The notes: a model not told the origin generated them from the letters alone. DNA of 39,768 nt from Dyadobacter sp. CY312 (GCF_021390535.1 NZ_JAJUXG010000034.1:1-39768); one strand, 5' to 3'; shown: positions 1-9,340, counted from the first letter of the stretch. Numbers and translations are program-made.

Positions 1-63
1 ATTGGAGATCGGTCAGTCTAGTAAACTGTTTAATCAATGCTTTAATGTTTCGTCACTGCAAAG

Positions 64-1149
64 ATGGTACGATCTCCATTCTTCGCAATTCCCAAACACC
101 TTCTTAAAATAGTAAAGGAAACCGTTGATGCTATTACCATATACTTTGATACAAAACAACAGGCATTCCGTTATCTTCCCGGACAATACCTTAATATAAA
201 ATGCCTGATCAACGGAGAGCAGGTCATCCGGTCCTATTCCCTCAGCTCTAAACCATCTGATCAATTTCCCTCCGTAACGGTAAAACGTGTTGTTGGCGGA
301 AAGATGAGCAACTACCTTGTAGATCATGCAACTTACATTTCTATCTGGGACATAGAAGCGCCATTCGGTAATTTTGTTTTGGAAAAGCAAATTGCGGAAC
401 ATTCACCAATAGTGCTGCTGACTGGCGGTAGCGGCATTTCACCACTGTTTTCTATGTTGAAAAGCATGGAGGGAAATGCAAAAATCCCTTTGCTTATATA
501 CAGCAATAAATCGCCGGAGGAAACCATCTTTTGGGACGAACTAGAAACACTGCAGGCAGATGGAAAGCTAAATTCCCATTATTCGTTTACTTCCGACGCG
601 TTTGTATCATCCAAAATCAACCATGTTGCAGGGAGGTTTTCTCTGATTATGCTCCGCTCAATCATTAGGAAACAAATTGCAATATTAGAAGAAGCGCATT
701 ACTACATCTGCGGCCCGGCGGGACTGATGGACCTTTACCAGCAGGCTTTACTCGGTCTGAATATTCCGCAACGACAAATCCACACCGAGTATTTCGGTCC
801 TGTCCAGGAAGAGAATCCGGTAATTGAGAGCGATGGGATTTCAAAGGATATTATTGTAAACCATTATGAGGATCATTATATTCAGGATGAAATGCAGACC
901 TACGAATGCACCTCACTGGTTGAAGTAAAAGCCGGGCAATCGCTTTTAGACGCAATGCAGGAGCATCATATCAAAGTCCGGAGTTCCTGTAAGAACGGAA
1001 CCTGCGGTGTTTGTTGGGCGGTCAAAAAAGATGGTGAAGTGCGGATGGTCAATAATCATGCGCTTACAGAACAGGATGTATCCGAAGGAATTATACTGCT
1101 GTGTCAGAGTTACCCGGTGGACCGGGAAGTTACCATAAACCTGTCGTGA
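64..1149 (+). CDS. Ferredoxin-NADP reductase-like flavin/2Fe-2S oxidoreductase
   Basis: The 361-residue protein has the three-domain layout of PaaE/phenol-hydroxylase-type reductases. An FAD-binding barrel carries RSYSLSS at residues 56-62, an NAD(P)-binding fold carries GGSGISP at 121-127, and a C-terminal plant-type 2Fe-2S ferredoxin domain has Cys309, Cys314, Cys317 and Cys347 (CX4CX2CX29C). The family moves electrons from NAD(P)H through flavin to the iron-sulfur cluster and then to a partner oxygenase, reductase or globin. No partner is visible, so the substrate is unknown. It is probably cytoplasmic, since no signal peptide is seen. The ATG at 64 is the first start after an in-frame stop at 43-45, so the gene is complete. 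The next gene on the same strand is 235 bases away. It may act in redox or metal stress together with that regulator, but that is inference. Confidence 0.9.
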   Translation: MVRSPFFAIPKHLLKIVKETVDAITIYFDTKQQAFRYLPGQYLNIKCLINGEQVIRSYSLSSKPSDQFPSVTVKRVVGGKMSNYLVDHATYISIWDIEAPFGNFVLEKQIAEHSPIVLLTGGSGISPLFSMLKSMEGNAKIPLLIYSNKSPEETIFWDELETLQADGKLNSHYSFTSDAFVSSKINHVAGRFSLIMLRSIIRKQIAILEEAHYYICGPAGLMDLYQQALLGLNIPQRQIHTEYFGPVQEENPVIESDGISKDIIVNHYEDHYIQDEMQTYECTSLVEVKAGQSLLDAMQEHHIKVRSSCKNGTCGVCWAVKKDGEVRMVNNHALTEQDVSEGIILLCQSYPVDREVTINLS

Positions 1150-1384
1150 TCGTGTGCCCGAGAAATGAATTGAATTCGAAAAAATAGCCATGTACCGGAT
1201 ATTTCTAAGGTTACCTGAATCTGCTCTCCCTGCACTATAATTGTTAAGCACTTTTAAAATATTCCGACAATTTTACATTCCACAAAATTCTATAAACAAA
1301 ACAAGAAATAGTGTAGTATTTTGTTTTTTATAAAACAGGACTTTTGGTTTCGTAATTGCGTGAATCTAAAATGTCTTTTAATCC

Positions 1385-1933
1385 GTGAAACTATTAATAA
1401 AAGGAATGGTGTGCGATAGATGTATTTACGTTTTATCCGAAGAATTCCCAAAACTTGGTCTGGAAATTTCCGACATCCGATTAGGTGAGGTAATTCTAAA
1501 AGAAACGAACGAGATCTCTATTGATCAACAAACTATTAGATCCATGTTACAAAAAAATGGATTCGATTTAATATACGACAAGAAACAAAATATCATCAGC
1601 CAGATAAAAAATGCCGTTGAAAAAGGTATCCGTGAACAACTGGATACGGGCGAACCGGTTAAGTTTTCAATACTTATCAGTAACGAATTGTATAAGGACT
1701 ACGATTCACTGAGTTCCATGTTTTCGGCTCTGGAGGGATACACCCTCGAAAAATTTATTATTTCTAAGAAGATTGACAAAGTAAAAGAGTTGTTGATCTG
1801 CACGGATCAAACGCTGTCAGAAATTGCATCTTCATTAGGATACAGTAGTTCGGCTCATCTCTCCAATCAGTTAAAAAAACATACAGGATTTACGTCTTCC
1901 TATTATAAATTAATGAGACGTCCCGAGATGTAA
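1385..1933 (+). CDS. AraC-type regulator with N-terminal heavy-metal-associated half
   Basis: This 182-residue protein starts at GTG. The start gives an intact first beta strand before GMVCDRC, a CxxC metal-site motif (Cys10, Cys13) like that of HMA/CopZ domains. Residues 1-65 fit one ferredoxin-like HMA fold. The C-terminal ~85 residues are an AraC/XylS helix-turn-helix domain (recognition region LSEIASSLGYSSSAHLSNQLKK, described here by its ends, about residues 143-164). Such compact HMA-AraC proteins recur in Bacteroidota next to efflux genes and are thought to sense a thiophilic metal such as copper. The effector metal is not shown by the sequence. It is followed by a strong terminator and then the RND pump operon, which it probably controls as an activator. 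An internal ATG (residue 8) would cut the metal-binding strand and is less likely. Confidence 0.85.
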   Translation: MKLLIKGMVCDRCIYVLSEEFPKLGLEISDIRLGEVILKETNEISIDQQTIRSMLQKNGFDLIYDKKQNIISQIKNAVEKGIREQLDTGEPVKFSILISNELYKDYDSLSSMFSALEGYTLEKFIISKKIDKVKELLICTDQTLSEIASSLGYSSSAHLSNQLKKHTGFTSSYYKLMRRPEM

Positions 1934-1962
1934 AATATACATTTTATCAAAAGTATTTCTGC

Positions 1963-2003
1963 AAACCCTTGTTCATTTAATATGAACTGGGGTTTTGTTT
2001 TTT
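1963..2003 (+). terminator. Rho-independent terminator after the AraC-type gene
   Basis: The arms AAACCC+GTTCAT (1963-1968, 1971-1976) and ATGAAC+GGGTTT (1982-1987, 1990-1995) pair with a 2x2 internal loop and a 5-nt loop, and a T-rich tract (TTTTGTTTTTT) follows. It isolates the regulator gene from the RND operon. Confidence 0.8.
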
Positions 2004-2050
2004 ATTGCTGTTCCATTCCAATTTATCTACACGAATTCATTTGTATTCCA

Positions 2051-2076
2051 AAAATAACGTAACGTAAATCTCACAA
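2051..2076 (+). promoter_or_regulatory. Candidate metal-regulon operator upstream of the RND operon
   Basis: AAAATAACGTAA (2051-2062) is followed by GTAAATCTCACAA (2064-2076). Both elements recur upstream of the chaperone gene at 9341 (AAAATAACGTAA at 9275-9286, GTAAATCTTACAA at 9253-9265), although in the opposite order. The site lies upstream of a likely -7 element at 2120-2127, the usual position for an AraC-type activator. The function is inferred. Confidence 0.4.
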
Positions 2077-2077
2077 C

Positions 2078-2099
2078 TCTTACCCGTAACTGTGTAAGA
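2078..2099. promoter_or_regulatory. Inverted repeat upstream of the RND operon
   Basis: TCTTAC (2078-2083) and GTAAGA (2094-2099) form a perfect 6-bp inverted repeat with a 10-base spacer. It lies between the shared operator motif and the -7 element, in the place of a missing -33 TTTG box. It could be a regulator site, but an arm this short can occur by chance. Confidence 0.25.
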
Positions 2100-2119
2100 A
2101 GCAAAGTAGCATCGGTGCA

Positions 2120-2127
2120 TAATTTTG
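2120..2127 (+). promoter_or_regulatory. Bacteroidota -7 promoter element for the RND operon
   Basis: TAATTTTG matches the TAnnTTTG consensus and lies 46 bases before the adaptor start. No -33 TTTG is seen at the right distance, which fits activator-dependent transcription. Confidence 0.4.
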
Positions 2128-2172
2128 CCAAGTAAATTATAATCGATTGTTACATTCTTAAACATTAATAAC

Positions 2173-3243
2173 ATGTTATACAAACATACTATCCAGAGGC
2201 TGGTAATGTTAATGCCCCTATTGGGTATTCTATTGATTGCTTGTGAAAACAAGACTGAAAAAGCACCCGAAAAAAAAGTAACTGCTAACGCCGATGCCAG
2301 CAAATTGCCAGTGGACATTAGCGTTGCGGAGGAGCAGCAGCTGGATCAGGAAGAGGCGCTGGTGGGAACGATGATGCCTTATCGTGAAGTTGCCATCGTC
2401 AGCGAACTACCGCAAAAGATAACCCGGGTAGCCTTTAAAGATGGCAGTTTCGTAAGCCAGGGGGCTGTGCTTTACACTCTAAATGACGCCGACATCAGAT
2501 CTCGCTTGAAACAGCTGGGGGCAGAATTGGAGCTTGCCCGGCTTAACCAGGACAGGCTGAGCAATCTCTTAAAGACCGAAACTGTGAGACCGCAGGAACA
2601 CGACGAAGCGGTGATGCGTTTCCAGTCCCTGTCCGCACAGCAAGAGTTGCTTCTGGTAGACCTGGATAAGACTGTAATCCGGGCCCCGTTTTCAGGAAAA
2701 ATAGGCATTTCAAAAGTGCATCTGGGGGCATATGTTTCGCCTGGTGCAGAATTGGTGACACTGCAGGATCAGAGCAGCATCAAAATCAATTTCTCTGTTC
2801 CTGAAAAATACCTACCCTTGATACAGAACGGGAAAAAAGTAAGGTTTACTGCCGAGTTGTCCGACGAAGAACATTCGGCAACCATCAGTGCTACCGAGCC
2901 CGGCCTTGACGCCCAAAGCAGGAGCCTGCAGGTACAGGCCGTAGCGGCTAATGCGGGCGGGCAATTTAGGGCAGGGCTGTCGGCCAAAGTCTATTTCAGT
3001 GTTACCAACAAAGCAGCAAAAGGCATCATGGTGCCTACAGAATCCCTGACGCCCGGAGAGAAAGGCTATTCTGTTTTTGTGATAAAAAACGGCGTGGCGA
3101 AGCCCATGGCAGTAACAATTAGCAATAGGACAGAATCGCAAGCGGTCATCACATCCGGTGTCGCTACTGGCGACAGTATCATTATTTCAAACATACTGCG
3201 CCTGGGAGACGGGACTCCCGTCCAAGCCGTCGTGTCCAAATAA
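2173..3243 (+). CDS. RND efflux periplasmic adaptor lipoprotein (HlyD/MFP family)
   Basis: This 356-residue membrane-fusion protein begins with a lipoprotein signal ending LLIAC (Cys24), so it is likely anchored in the inner membrane and periplasmic. The order is typical: lipoyl-like half (PYREVAIVSELPQKI, about residue 71 on), a short alpha hairpin (about 105-155), the second lipoyl half (TVIRAPFSGKIG), then beta-barrel and membrane-proximal domains. The RAPFSGKIG segment is characteristic of AcrA/MexA-type adaptors. It should connect the permease at 3265 to the channel at 6393. The three genes are separated by only 21 and 26 bases and are surely one operon. Confidence 0.93.
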   Translation: MLYKHTIQRLVMLMPLLGILLIACENKTEKAPEKKVTANADASKLPVDISVAEEQQLDQEEALVGTMMPYREVAIVSELPQKITRVAFKDGSFVSQGAVLYTLNDADIRSRLKQLGAELELARLNQDRLSNLLKTETVRPQEHDEAVMRFQSLSAQQELLLVDLDKTVIRAPFSGKIGISKVHLGAYVSPGAELVTLQDQSSIKINFSVPEKYLPLIQNGKKVRFTAELSDEEHSATISATEPGLDAQSRSLQVQAVAANAGGQFRAGLSAKVYFSVTNKAAKGIMVPTESLTPGEKGYSVFVIKNGVAKPMAVTISNRTESQAVITSGVATGDSIIISNILRLGDGTPVQAVVSK

Positions 3244-3264
3244 TCAATTTCAAATCATAGCATT

Positions 3265-6200
3265 ATGAGCTTATCATCTTTAAGTATAAAAAAACCGGTT
3301 TTGGCCGGGGTGTTTTCCCTCTTGCTTATTATTTTGGGAATAGTAGGATGGAAACAGTTAGGTGTTCGTGAATTTCCGTTAACAGAACCGCCCGTTATTT
3401 CGGTCATTACATTCTATCCCGGTGCAAGCCCGGATGTAATCGCATCCAAGCTTACCCGACCAATGGAAGAATCCATTGCGGAAGCGAACGGAATACGTAC
3501 CATTTCTTCTGAATCCAGAGAACAGGTAAGTGTGATTTCTATCGAATTCAACCGTGAGGTGGACATAGAGGATGCGCTGAACGACGTCAGGGACAAAGTG
3601 GCAAAATCCCGCAAGCAACTTCCTACGGATGTAGATCCGCCAATTGTGCAAAAGGCATCTTCACCAGACAATCTGGTGGCGTTCCTCGAAGTCGAAAGTG
3701 ACACCAAGGACATCAAAGAGGTAAGTCATCTTGCGTCTACGGTCATCAAAGACAAAATGCAATCCATCCCTGGGATCAGTAATGTAGCGATTGTTGGCGA
3801 ACACAAATACGCCATGCGCCTTCGTTTTGATCCCGCAAAACTTGCTGCTTATCAACTGACTCCGGCAGACATTCGCCAGGCTTTGGCGAGAGAGAATATT
3901 GATTTACCTGCTGGTCGGATAGAAGGAGCCAACAGCGAACTTAGCATCCGTACAATGGGCCGTCTTACTTCGGTAAAAGATTTTGAAGAAATGCTCATCA
4001 AGCAAGTGGGCGCTACGGTAATACGTCTAAAAGATGTTGGTTCTGCCGAATTGGGAGAAGTGAATGAGCGTACTGCTATTATCAACGAAACCGGAAACCT
4101 GAACCGCATTGGTATCGGTGTTGCTATTCAGATACAGCGTGGTGCGAACGCCATTGAAGTGGTTGATGAATTTTACAAGCGGTTAGAGCAGCTGCGCAAA
4201 GAAGTTCCGTCGGAATACCGTTTGATTGTTGGGTTCGACTATACCAGTTCTGTACGGGAATCTATCAAGGAGGTGGAAGAAACCCTGTTCATCGCTTTCG
4301 GGCTGGTGGTGTTGATTATTTTTCTATTTCTACGGGATTGGCGCTCAACCATCATTCCGGTATTGGCTATTCCGGTATCCATCATTTCTGCATTTTTTAT
4401 CATGTATGTGGCGGGTTTTTCCATCAACATATTGACTCTTTTGGGATTGGTGCTTGCCATCGGGCTGGTGGTAGATGATGCCATCGTTGTACTTGAAAAT
4501 ATCTATAAAAAGATAGAAGAAGGCATGACGCCCATACAGGCTGCGTTTAAAGGGTCCAAAGAAATTTATTTTGCGGTTGTTTCCACTACCATTACGCTGG
4601 CAGCCGTTTTTCTCCCGATTGTTTTCATGGGTGGAATCAGCGGGCAGCTTTTCAAAGAATTCGCTATTGTGGTATCGGGGTCTGTAATGATTTCGGCGTT
4701 TGTAGCACTGACACTCACACCGATGCTGAGTGCCTATTTCCTAAGAAAAAAAACAAAACCTGGTTGGTTTTACCGTGTAACCGAGCCATTTTTTGTCGGT
4801 ATGAATAATGGATATGCTCGCTTGCTCACCGCATTTATGAAGGCCAGATGGCTAGCCTGGGTCTTTTTGCTGGGTACTACCGCACTCATTTATTTTGTTG
4901 GTAAAAAGCTTCCTTCAGAATTGGCGCCGATTGAAGACCGTTCCAATATGAATCTCATCGCCGTTGCTCCCGAGGGGGTTTCGTTCGACTATATGAAAAA
5001 ACACATGACCGAAGTTGGGAAATATGTGAACGATTCAACTGATGGAATTTATCAAACCTATTCGATGGTTGCTATTTCCTTCATTCCCGCTCCGGCACCC
5101 GTGAATGTGGCTGTACAAAGTATCTATCTTAAAGATCCTAAGCACAGAAAGCATAGCGTCCAGGATTTGTACAACCAATATGGCGCTGCATCAGGACAAT
5201 TCAGGGGATTTCTTCTGTTTCCCTATCTGCCACCAACGATCGGGAGCCGTTATGGCGGAGGAATGCCGATACAATTTGTATTGCAATCACAAAACCTCGA
5301 TAGTCTGACAGCGGTGCTTCCAAAATTCCTGGCAGCGGCACGCCAAAGCAAAAAACTAATGTTTATTGATACCGATTTGAAGATTAATAAACCAGAAGTA
5401 AAAATAAATATCGACCGGCAGAAAGCTGCCTTAATGGGTGTATCTATGGAGGAAGTGGCACAAACGCTACAACTCTCGTTTTCTGGCCAGCGTTACGGAT
5501 ATTTCCTGCGCAACGATCGTCAGTACGAAGTAATCGGGCAGTTGGATCGTGAATACAGAAATGACAAAAGCGATTTAAATGCGATCTATGTTCGTTCGGC
5601 CTCTGTAAAAATGATTCCATTGAACAACCTGATCACAACGGAAGAATCCGTAAGTCCAGCCGCTATTTACCGATACGACCAATACACTTCTGCTACCGTT
5701 TCGGCTGCTATGGCACCCGGAGTGAGCCTTGCCGAAGGGATACAGGAAATCGAAAAGATAAAGCTGGAAGTATTGGGTGAAACCTTCAAAGCAACGTTGG
5801 CGGGCCAGTCGCGCGACTATACCGAAAGCCAGGGCAACATCACCTTTACGCTTATTCTGGCATTGATACTGATCTATATGATTTTAGCCGCACAGTTTGG
5901 AAACCTGCGTGATCCGTTAACCATTATGCTCACCGTGCCAATGGCAATAACCGGCGCCATTCTCAGCCTGTCCTGGTTTGGTCAAAGTTTAAATGTGTTC
6001 AGCCAGATCGGGATTATTACGCTGATAGGACTGATCACCAAAAACGGTATTCTGATCGTTGAATTTGCCAATCACCTGAAAGATTCAGGACTCTCAAAAT
6101 TCGATGCAGCGATACAAGCAGCAGAGCAACGCTTCCGTCCGATCCTGATGACATCGCTGGCGATGATATTCGGAGCATTGCCCATTGCACTCACGGCCAA

Positions 6201-6366
6201 CAGTCGCCAGTCATTAGGGATCGTGATTGCCGGAGGACTTGTCTTTTCCGGAATACTGACCCTGTTCATCATCCCTGCTGTGTACTCTTATTTATCCAGC
6301 AAAAAAGGTGAAACCGTGATTGTGGAAGAAGATATCGAAGACGTATACAAACCAGCGGTAGTGTAA
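3265..6366 (+). CDS. RND multidrug efflux permease, HAE1 (AcrB-like) family
   Basis: The protein is 1033 residues long, the usual RND size, with two repeats of six transmembrane helices plus large periplasmic loops. TM4 carries the proton-relay Asp pair (LVVDDAIVVLEN, Asp404 and Asp405) and TM10 the conserved lysine (GLITKNGILIVEFAN, Lys926). These are signatures of the hydrophobe/amphiphile group (AcrB, MexB) and not of CusA-type heavy-metal exporters, so the cargo is more likely drugs, dyes, bile-like compounds or metal-complexing metabolites. It acts as the inner-membrane proton antiporter of the tripartite pump with its two neighbours. Metal-binding proteins on both sides of the operon suggest metal-linked induction, which is inference. 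Confidence 0.95.
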   Translation: MSLSSLSIKKPVLAGVFSLLLIILGIVGWKQLGVREFPLTEPPVISVITFYPGASPDVIASKLTRPMEESIAEANGIRTISSESREQVSVISIEFNREVDIEDALNDVRDKVAKSRKQLPTDVDPPIVQKASSPDNLVAFLEVESDTKDIKEVSHLASTVIKDKMQSIPGISNVAIVGEHKYAMRLRFDPAKLAAYQLTPADIRQALARENIDLPAGRIEGANSELSIRTMGRLTSVKDFEEMLIKQVGATVIRLKDVGSAELGEVNERTAIINETGNLNRIGIGVAIQIQRGANAIEVVDEFYKRLEQLRKEVPSEYRLIVGFDYTSSVRESIKEVEETLFIAFGLVVLIIFLFLRDWRSTIIPVLAIPVSIISAFFIMYVAGFSINILTLLGLVLAIGLVVDDAIVVLENIYKKIEEGMTPIQAAFKGSKEIYFAVVSTTITLAAVFLPIVFMGGISGQLFKEFAIVVSGSVMISAFVALTLTPMLSAYFLRKKTKPGWFYRVTEPFFVGMNNGYARLLTAFMKARWLAWVFLLGTTALIYFVGKKLPSELAPIEDRSNMNLIAVAPEGVSFDYMKKHMTEVGKYVNDSTDGIYQTYSMVAISFIPAPAPVNVAVQSIYLKDPKHRKHSVQDLYNQYGAASGQFRGFLLFPYLPPTIGSRYGGGMPIQFVLQSQNLDSLTAVLPKFLAAARQSKKLMFIDTDLKINKPEVKINIDRQKAALMGVSMEEVAQTLQLSFSGQRYGYFLRNDRQYEVIGQLDREYRNDKSDLNAIYVRSASVKMIPLNNLITTEESVSPAAIYRYDQYTSATVSAAMAPGVSLAEGIQEIEKIKLEVLGETFKATLAGQSRDYTESQGNITFTLILALILIYMILAAQFGNLRDPLTIMLTVPMAITGAILSLSWFGQSLNVFSQIGIITLIGLITKNGILIVEFANHLKDSGLSKFDAAIQAAEQRFRPILMTSLAMIFGALPIALTANSRQSLGIVIAGGLVFSGILTLFIIPAVYSYLSSKKGETVIVEEDIEDVYKPAVV

Positions 6367-6392
6367 CTATTTTAAATCCCCGAGAAGACTAT

Positions 6393-7742
6393 ATGAAAAC
6401 GAACATCTTATATACAATTACCGTGCTGCTATTGATAAGCAGCGGTAATGTATTGCTTGCTCAGAAAAGGACGCTTGCCCTTACAGATGCATTGGAAATG
6501 GCAAAACAAGGGAACAAGGCACTCCAGGTACAGCTTTTGGAAGAAATACAGGCCAAAGAAATGGTCCGGGAAACCAAAAGTGGCTTGCTGCCCAGCATTT
6601 CAGCGAATGCTGCCTATTCTTATTACTTCGAAAGACCAATTATATTCTTGCCAGGCTCGTTTGCTGGTACCGATAAACCAGTGCAGGACGTTGCCTTTGG
6701 TGGAAGAAATGTCTTTAATACATTCGTGTCGTTACATCAGCCCATTCTTGCTCCTGCCATACATGAGCGCACAAAGGCCTCGCAAATCAGTGAAAAGATC
6801 GAGATCGCAAAAACGGCCGATCTCCAAAGCCGGGTAGCACTTCAGGTTTCTACGCGTTATCTGGATATGTTGATGATGAACCGTCAACTTGGTTTGCTGG
6901 ATCAAAGCCTGCAGCGCAATGTCAAGGTGCTACAGGATTCCCGGTCGCTGTTTGCCCAGGGAAGAAACCTGAAGTCAGATACTCTGCGGAGTTTTATTGC
7001 CGTAGAAAATCTTAAGTCCTCTGTTTCTTATTTAAAAAACAGCATAGATGTATCCGGCATTGAGCTTAAAAGGCTGATTGGACTGGACGGGTCGACGGAA
7101 ATAGAACTGACTGATGAGCTTGAGCCTGGCGCAGAAACGAGCCAAAGCGAATTTCACAAAGTTGATGAGGCATTTCAGATTGCCGAAAAGAACCGAAACG
7201 ACCTTAATGTACAAAAACTGACAATCGACCTGCAGCAGAAAAAAATAAAGGCCTCGCAGGCAGAGCTGCTGCCGGAACTGTCGCTAATAGGGCAGTATCA
7301 GCTACAGGCACAAGCCGATGATATGAAATTTGGCCAGTATGTCTTGCCGAGAACCTCGTTTTTGGGTCTGCAACTTAGCGTGCCTGTTTTTAATGGCAAC
7401 CGTACCAAATCTCAAATCAGCAAGGCAAAGATTAAAGCACAGCAGGAAGATATACGCCTTAATGATTTGAAAGACAAGGTTAAGACAGAACTCGCCACGA
7501 CTATAAGCAAATGGAAAGAAGCCACTTCGCAACTGGATATCCAGAAAGCAACGGTAAAGTCGGCAGAATTGAACTACCAGATGATGGAGGACCGATTCCG
7601 GAATAGCTTAGGTTCAAGGCTTGAACTGACAGATGCTGAGTTGGCTCTAACGCAAGCCAAAATAAACTACCTGAATGCTGTGTATAATCTGCGGATGCTT
7701 CATATCGAGTTACAACATGCTCTTGGGCTGTTAAATCTATAA
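6393..7742 (+). CDS. TolC-like outer-membrane efflux channel
   Basis: The 449-residue protein has a signal peptide ending VLLAQ (about residue 24) and two copies of the OEP domain, with long heptad-rich helices (about 35-210 and 250-445) typical of TolC/OprM channels. The internal pattern of Q-, K- and A-rich helices with short beta segments (YSYYFERP; LIGQYQLQAQ) fits the trimeric beta-barrel/alpha-tunnel fold. It has no lipobox, so it resembles TolC more than the lipoprotein OprM. It is the third gene of the pump operon, and an MFS exporter follows after 25 bases. Confidence 0.92.
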   Translation: MKTNILYTITVLLLISSGNVLLAQKRTLALTDALEMAKQGNKALQVQLLEEIQAKEMVRETKSGLLPSISANAAYSYYFERPIIFLPGSFAGTDKPVQDVAFGGRNVFNTFVSLHQPILAPAIHERTKASQISEKIEIAKTADLQSRVALQVSTRYLDMLMMNRQLGLLDQSLQRNVKVLQDSRSLFAQGRNLKSDTLRSFIAVENLKSSVSYLKNSIDVSGIELKRLIGLDGSTEIELTDELEPGAETSQSEFHKVDEAFQIAEKNRNDLNVQKLTIDLQQKKIKASQAELLPELSLIGQYQLQAQADDMKFGQYVLPRTSFLGLQLSVPVFNGNRTKSQISKAKIKAQQEDIRLNDLKDKVKTELATTISKWKEATSQLDIQKATVKSAELNYQMMEDRFRNSLGSRLELTDAELALTQAKINYLNAVYNLRMLHIELQHALGLLNL

Positions 7743-7767
7743 TTCTCACCAACAATCAGATATTAAA

Positions 7768-9195
7768 ATGAATACGGATGTATCGCCCGAAACGGGCAAA
7801 TCTGCCCCATACAGTAAGCGTTGGTCAGCACTATTTTTGCTATGTACCGCACAATTTGTCGTGATAATGGATACCTCCATTATTGGAGTTGCCTTGCCGG
7901 CAATAAAGGAGGACCTCGGCTATTCTCAAAGCGGCTTGCAATGGATTTTTAACGCATATGTTATCTCGTTCGGAGGCTTTTTGCTGCTCGGTGGGCGCTT
8001 ATCGGATCTGTTCGGTGTCCGCAAGATATTTATGTGGGGCTTTGCAATTCTTTCCGCCGCATCACTTCTGGCAGGTGTAGCCTGGTCGGAGGCGGCACTT
8101 AACATCGGAAGGGCTTTGCAAGGATTGGGTTCTGCGCTTATTGCTCCGGCAGCGCTCACGCTCGTGCTGTCGAAGTTTCCCGACCCCAAAGAACTCCATA
8201 AAGCGTTAGGCTACTGGGGAGCTTCTGCTGCTGCCGGCGGTTCGGCCGGAGTTTTCCTTGGTGGTGCTATTACCGAATGGCTGTCCTGGCATTGGGTATT
8301 CCTCATTAATATTCCCGTAGGACTTGTTGTACTATTTTACAGCCGAAGCCTGCTGTTTAAAGGCGATACTCAAAAAGGGAAAGTGGATGTTGAAGGTGCA
8401 ATTTTGGCAACATCAGCATTGGTATTGACGGTGTATGCCATCGTATCGGCAGAAGGTGCAGGATGGCAATCGCTGCAGACCATTGGGTTGTTAGGTCTTT
8501 CTGTGTTTCTTTTCTCCATCTTCTTTGTCATCCAAAAGCGGAAAAATGTGCCGTTGATACCGCTCACGATCTTCAAAGTCCCTAATCTTTCATCGGGCAA
8601 CCTGGTGATGGCTTTGTTGGCTGCGGCCTGGATACCATTATGGTTTTTTCTCAATCTATATCTACAGCAAACGCTGAATTATTCTGCCTTCAACAGTGGC
8701 TTGGCATTGCTACCGATGACGATTGCAATCATGTTTTTGATGGTAGGTATTACAGGTAGGCTGGTAGCCAGGTTTGGTTTCAAAGCAAATCTGATCACAG
8801 GACTGATCACACTTACTGCTTCGCTGCTCCTGTTTAGCACTGTTCCGCCTGATGGAACATTCCTGGTTAACGTATTGCCTGCATCGTTGCTGGGAGCGTT
8901 AGGGATGTCGCTGGCATACATTCCCGGTACGATAGCTTCGATGTCGGGTGCCAAACCCGAGGAAATGGGACTGGCTTCCGGGTTGGTAAATACAAGCTAT
9001 CAGGTGGGTTCGGCTCTGGGTCTGGCCATTATAGTCGCCATTTCTGCTGCAAAAACCAACGCCGTTAAAACAGCGGGGGAAGCTGATATTACCTCACTGA
9101 ACGCAGGTTTTCAAACCGCTTTTCTTGCAGCTGCTGTTGTAAGCGCGATTGCCGCTATCATTACGGTTTTTTCTATAAAACCCCTTAAACTGTAA
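7768..9195 (+). CDS. MFS transporter, DHA2 (EmrB/QacA-like, 14-TM) family
   Basis: The protein has 475 residues and about fourteen hydrophobic helices. It carries motif D1 in TM1 (MDTSIIGVALP, Asp35 on), motif A between TM2 and TM3 (GGRLSDLFGVRK, residues 75-86), and the DHA2-type segment ending WHWVFLINIPVGL. The family couples drug export to proton entry at the inner membrane. EmrB-type members work with an adaptor and TolC, so the RND adaptor and channel encoded just upstream could serve both pumps, although it may also act alone. The 25-base gap to the channel gene indicates co-transcription. Confidence 0.92.
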   Translation: MNTDVSPETGKSAPYSKRWSALFLLCTAQFVVIMDTSIIGVALPAIKEDLGYSQSGLQWIFNAYVISFGGFLLLGGRLSDLFGVRKIFMWGFAILSAASLLAGVAWSEAALNIGRALQGLGSALIAPAALTLVLSKFPDPKELHKALGYWGASAAAGGSAGVFLGGAITEWLSWHWVFLINIPVGLVVLFYSRSLLFKGDTQKGKVDVEGAILATSALVLTVYAIVSAEGAGWQSLQTIGLLGLSVFLFSIFFVIQKRKNVPLIPLTIFKVPNLSSGNLVMALLAAAWIPLWFFLNLYLQQTLNYSAFNSGLALLPMTIAIMFLMVGITGRLVARFGFKANLITGLITLTASLLLFSTVPPDGTFLVNVLPASLLGALGMSLAYIPGTIASMSGAKPEEMGLASGLVNTSYQVGSALGLAIIVAISAAKTNAVKTAGEADITSLNAGFQTAFLAAAVVSAIAAIITVFSIKPLKL

Positions 9196-9201
9196 CTTAG
9201 G

Positions 9202-9218
9202 ACCGGCTTGCTGGTTTT
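9202..9218 (+). terminator. Weak terminator-like hairpin after the MFS gene
   Basis: ACCGG (9202-9206) and CTGGT (9211-9215) pair, including one G-U, around a CTTG tetraloop, and a short T run follows. It lies seven bases after the MFS stop codon. The stem is short, so termination may be partial. Confidence 0.35.
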
Positions 9219-9252
9219 GCTTATGAGCACAAGGTCCGCCGGTACTGCCTCA

Positions 9253-9286
9253 GTAAATCTTACAAATCAAATCGAAAATAACGTAA
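9253..9286 (+). promoter_or_regulatory. Candidate metal-regulon operator upstream of the chaperone gene
   Basis: GTAAATCTTACAA (9253-9265) and AAAATAACGTAA (9275-9286) match the two elements in front of the RND operon (2051-2076) at 12 of 13 and 12 of 12 bases. A -7-like CAACTTTG at 9309-9316 follows at a distance that would suit an activator. The binding protein is inferred to be the HMA-AraC regulator. Confidence 0.4.
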
Positions 9287-9340
9287 AACGGAGCTGCTTT
9301 TGTTTGCCCAACTTTGTATCATCAATAAAAAATAAAAAAA

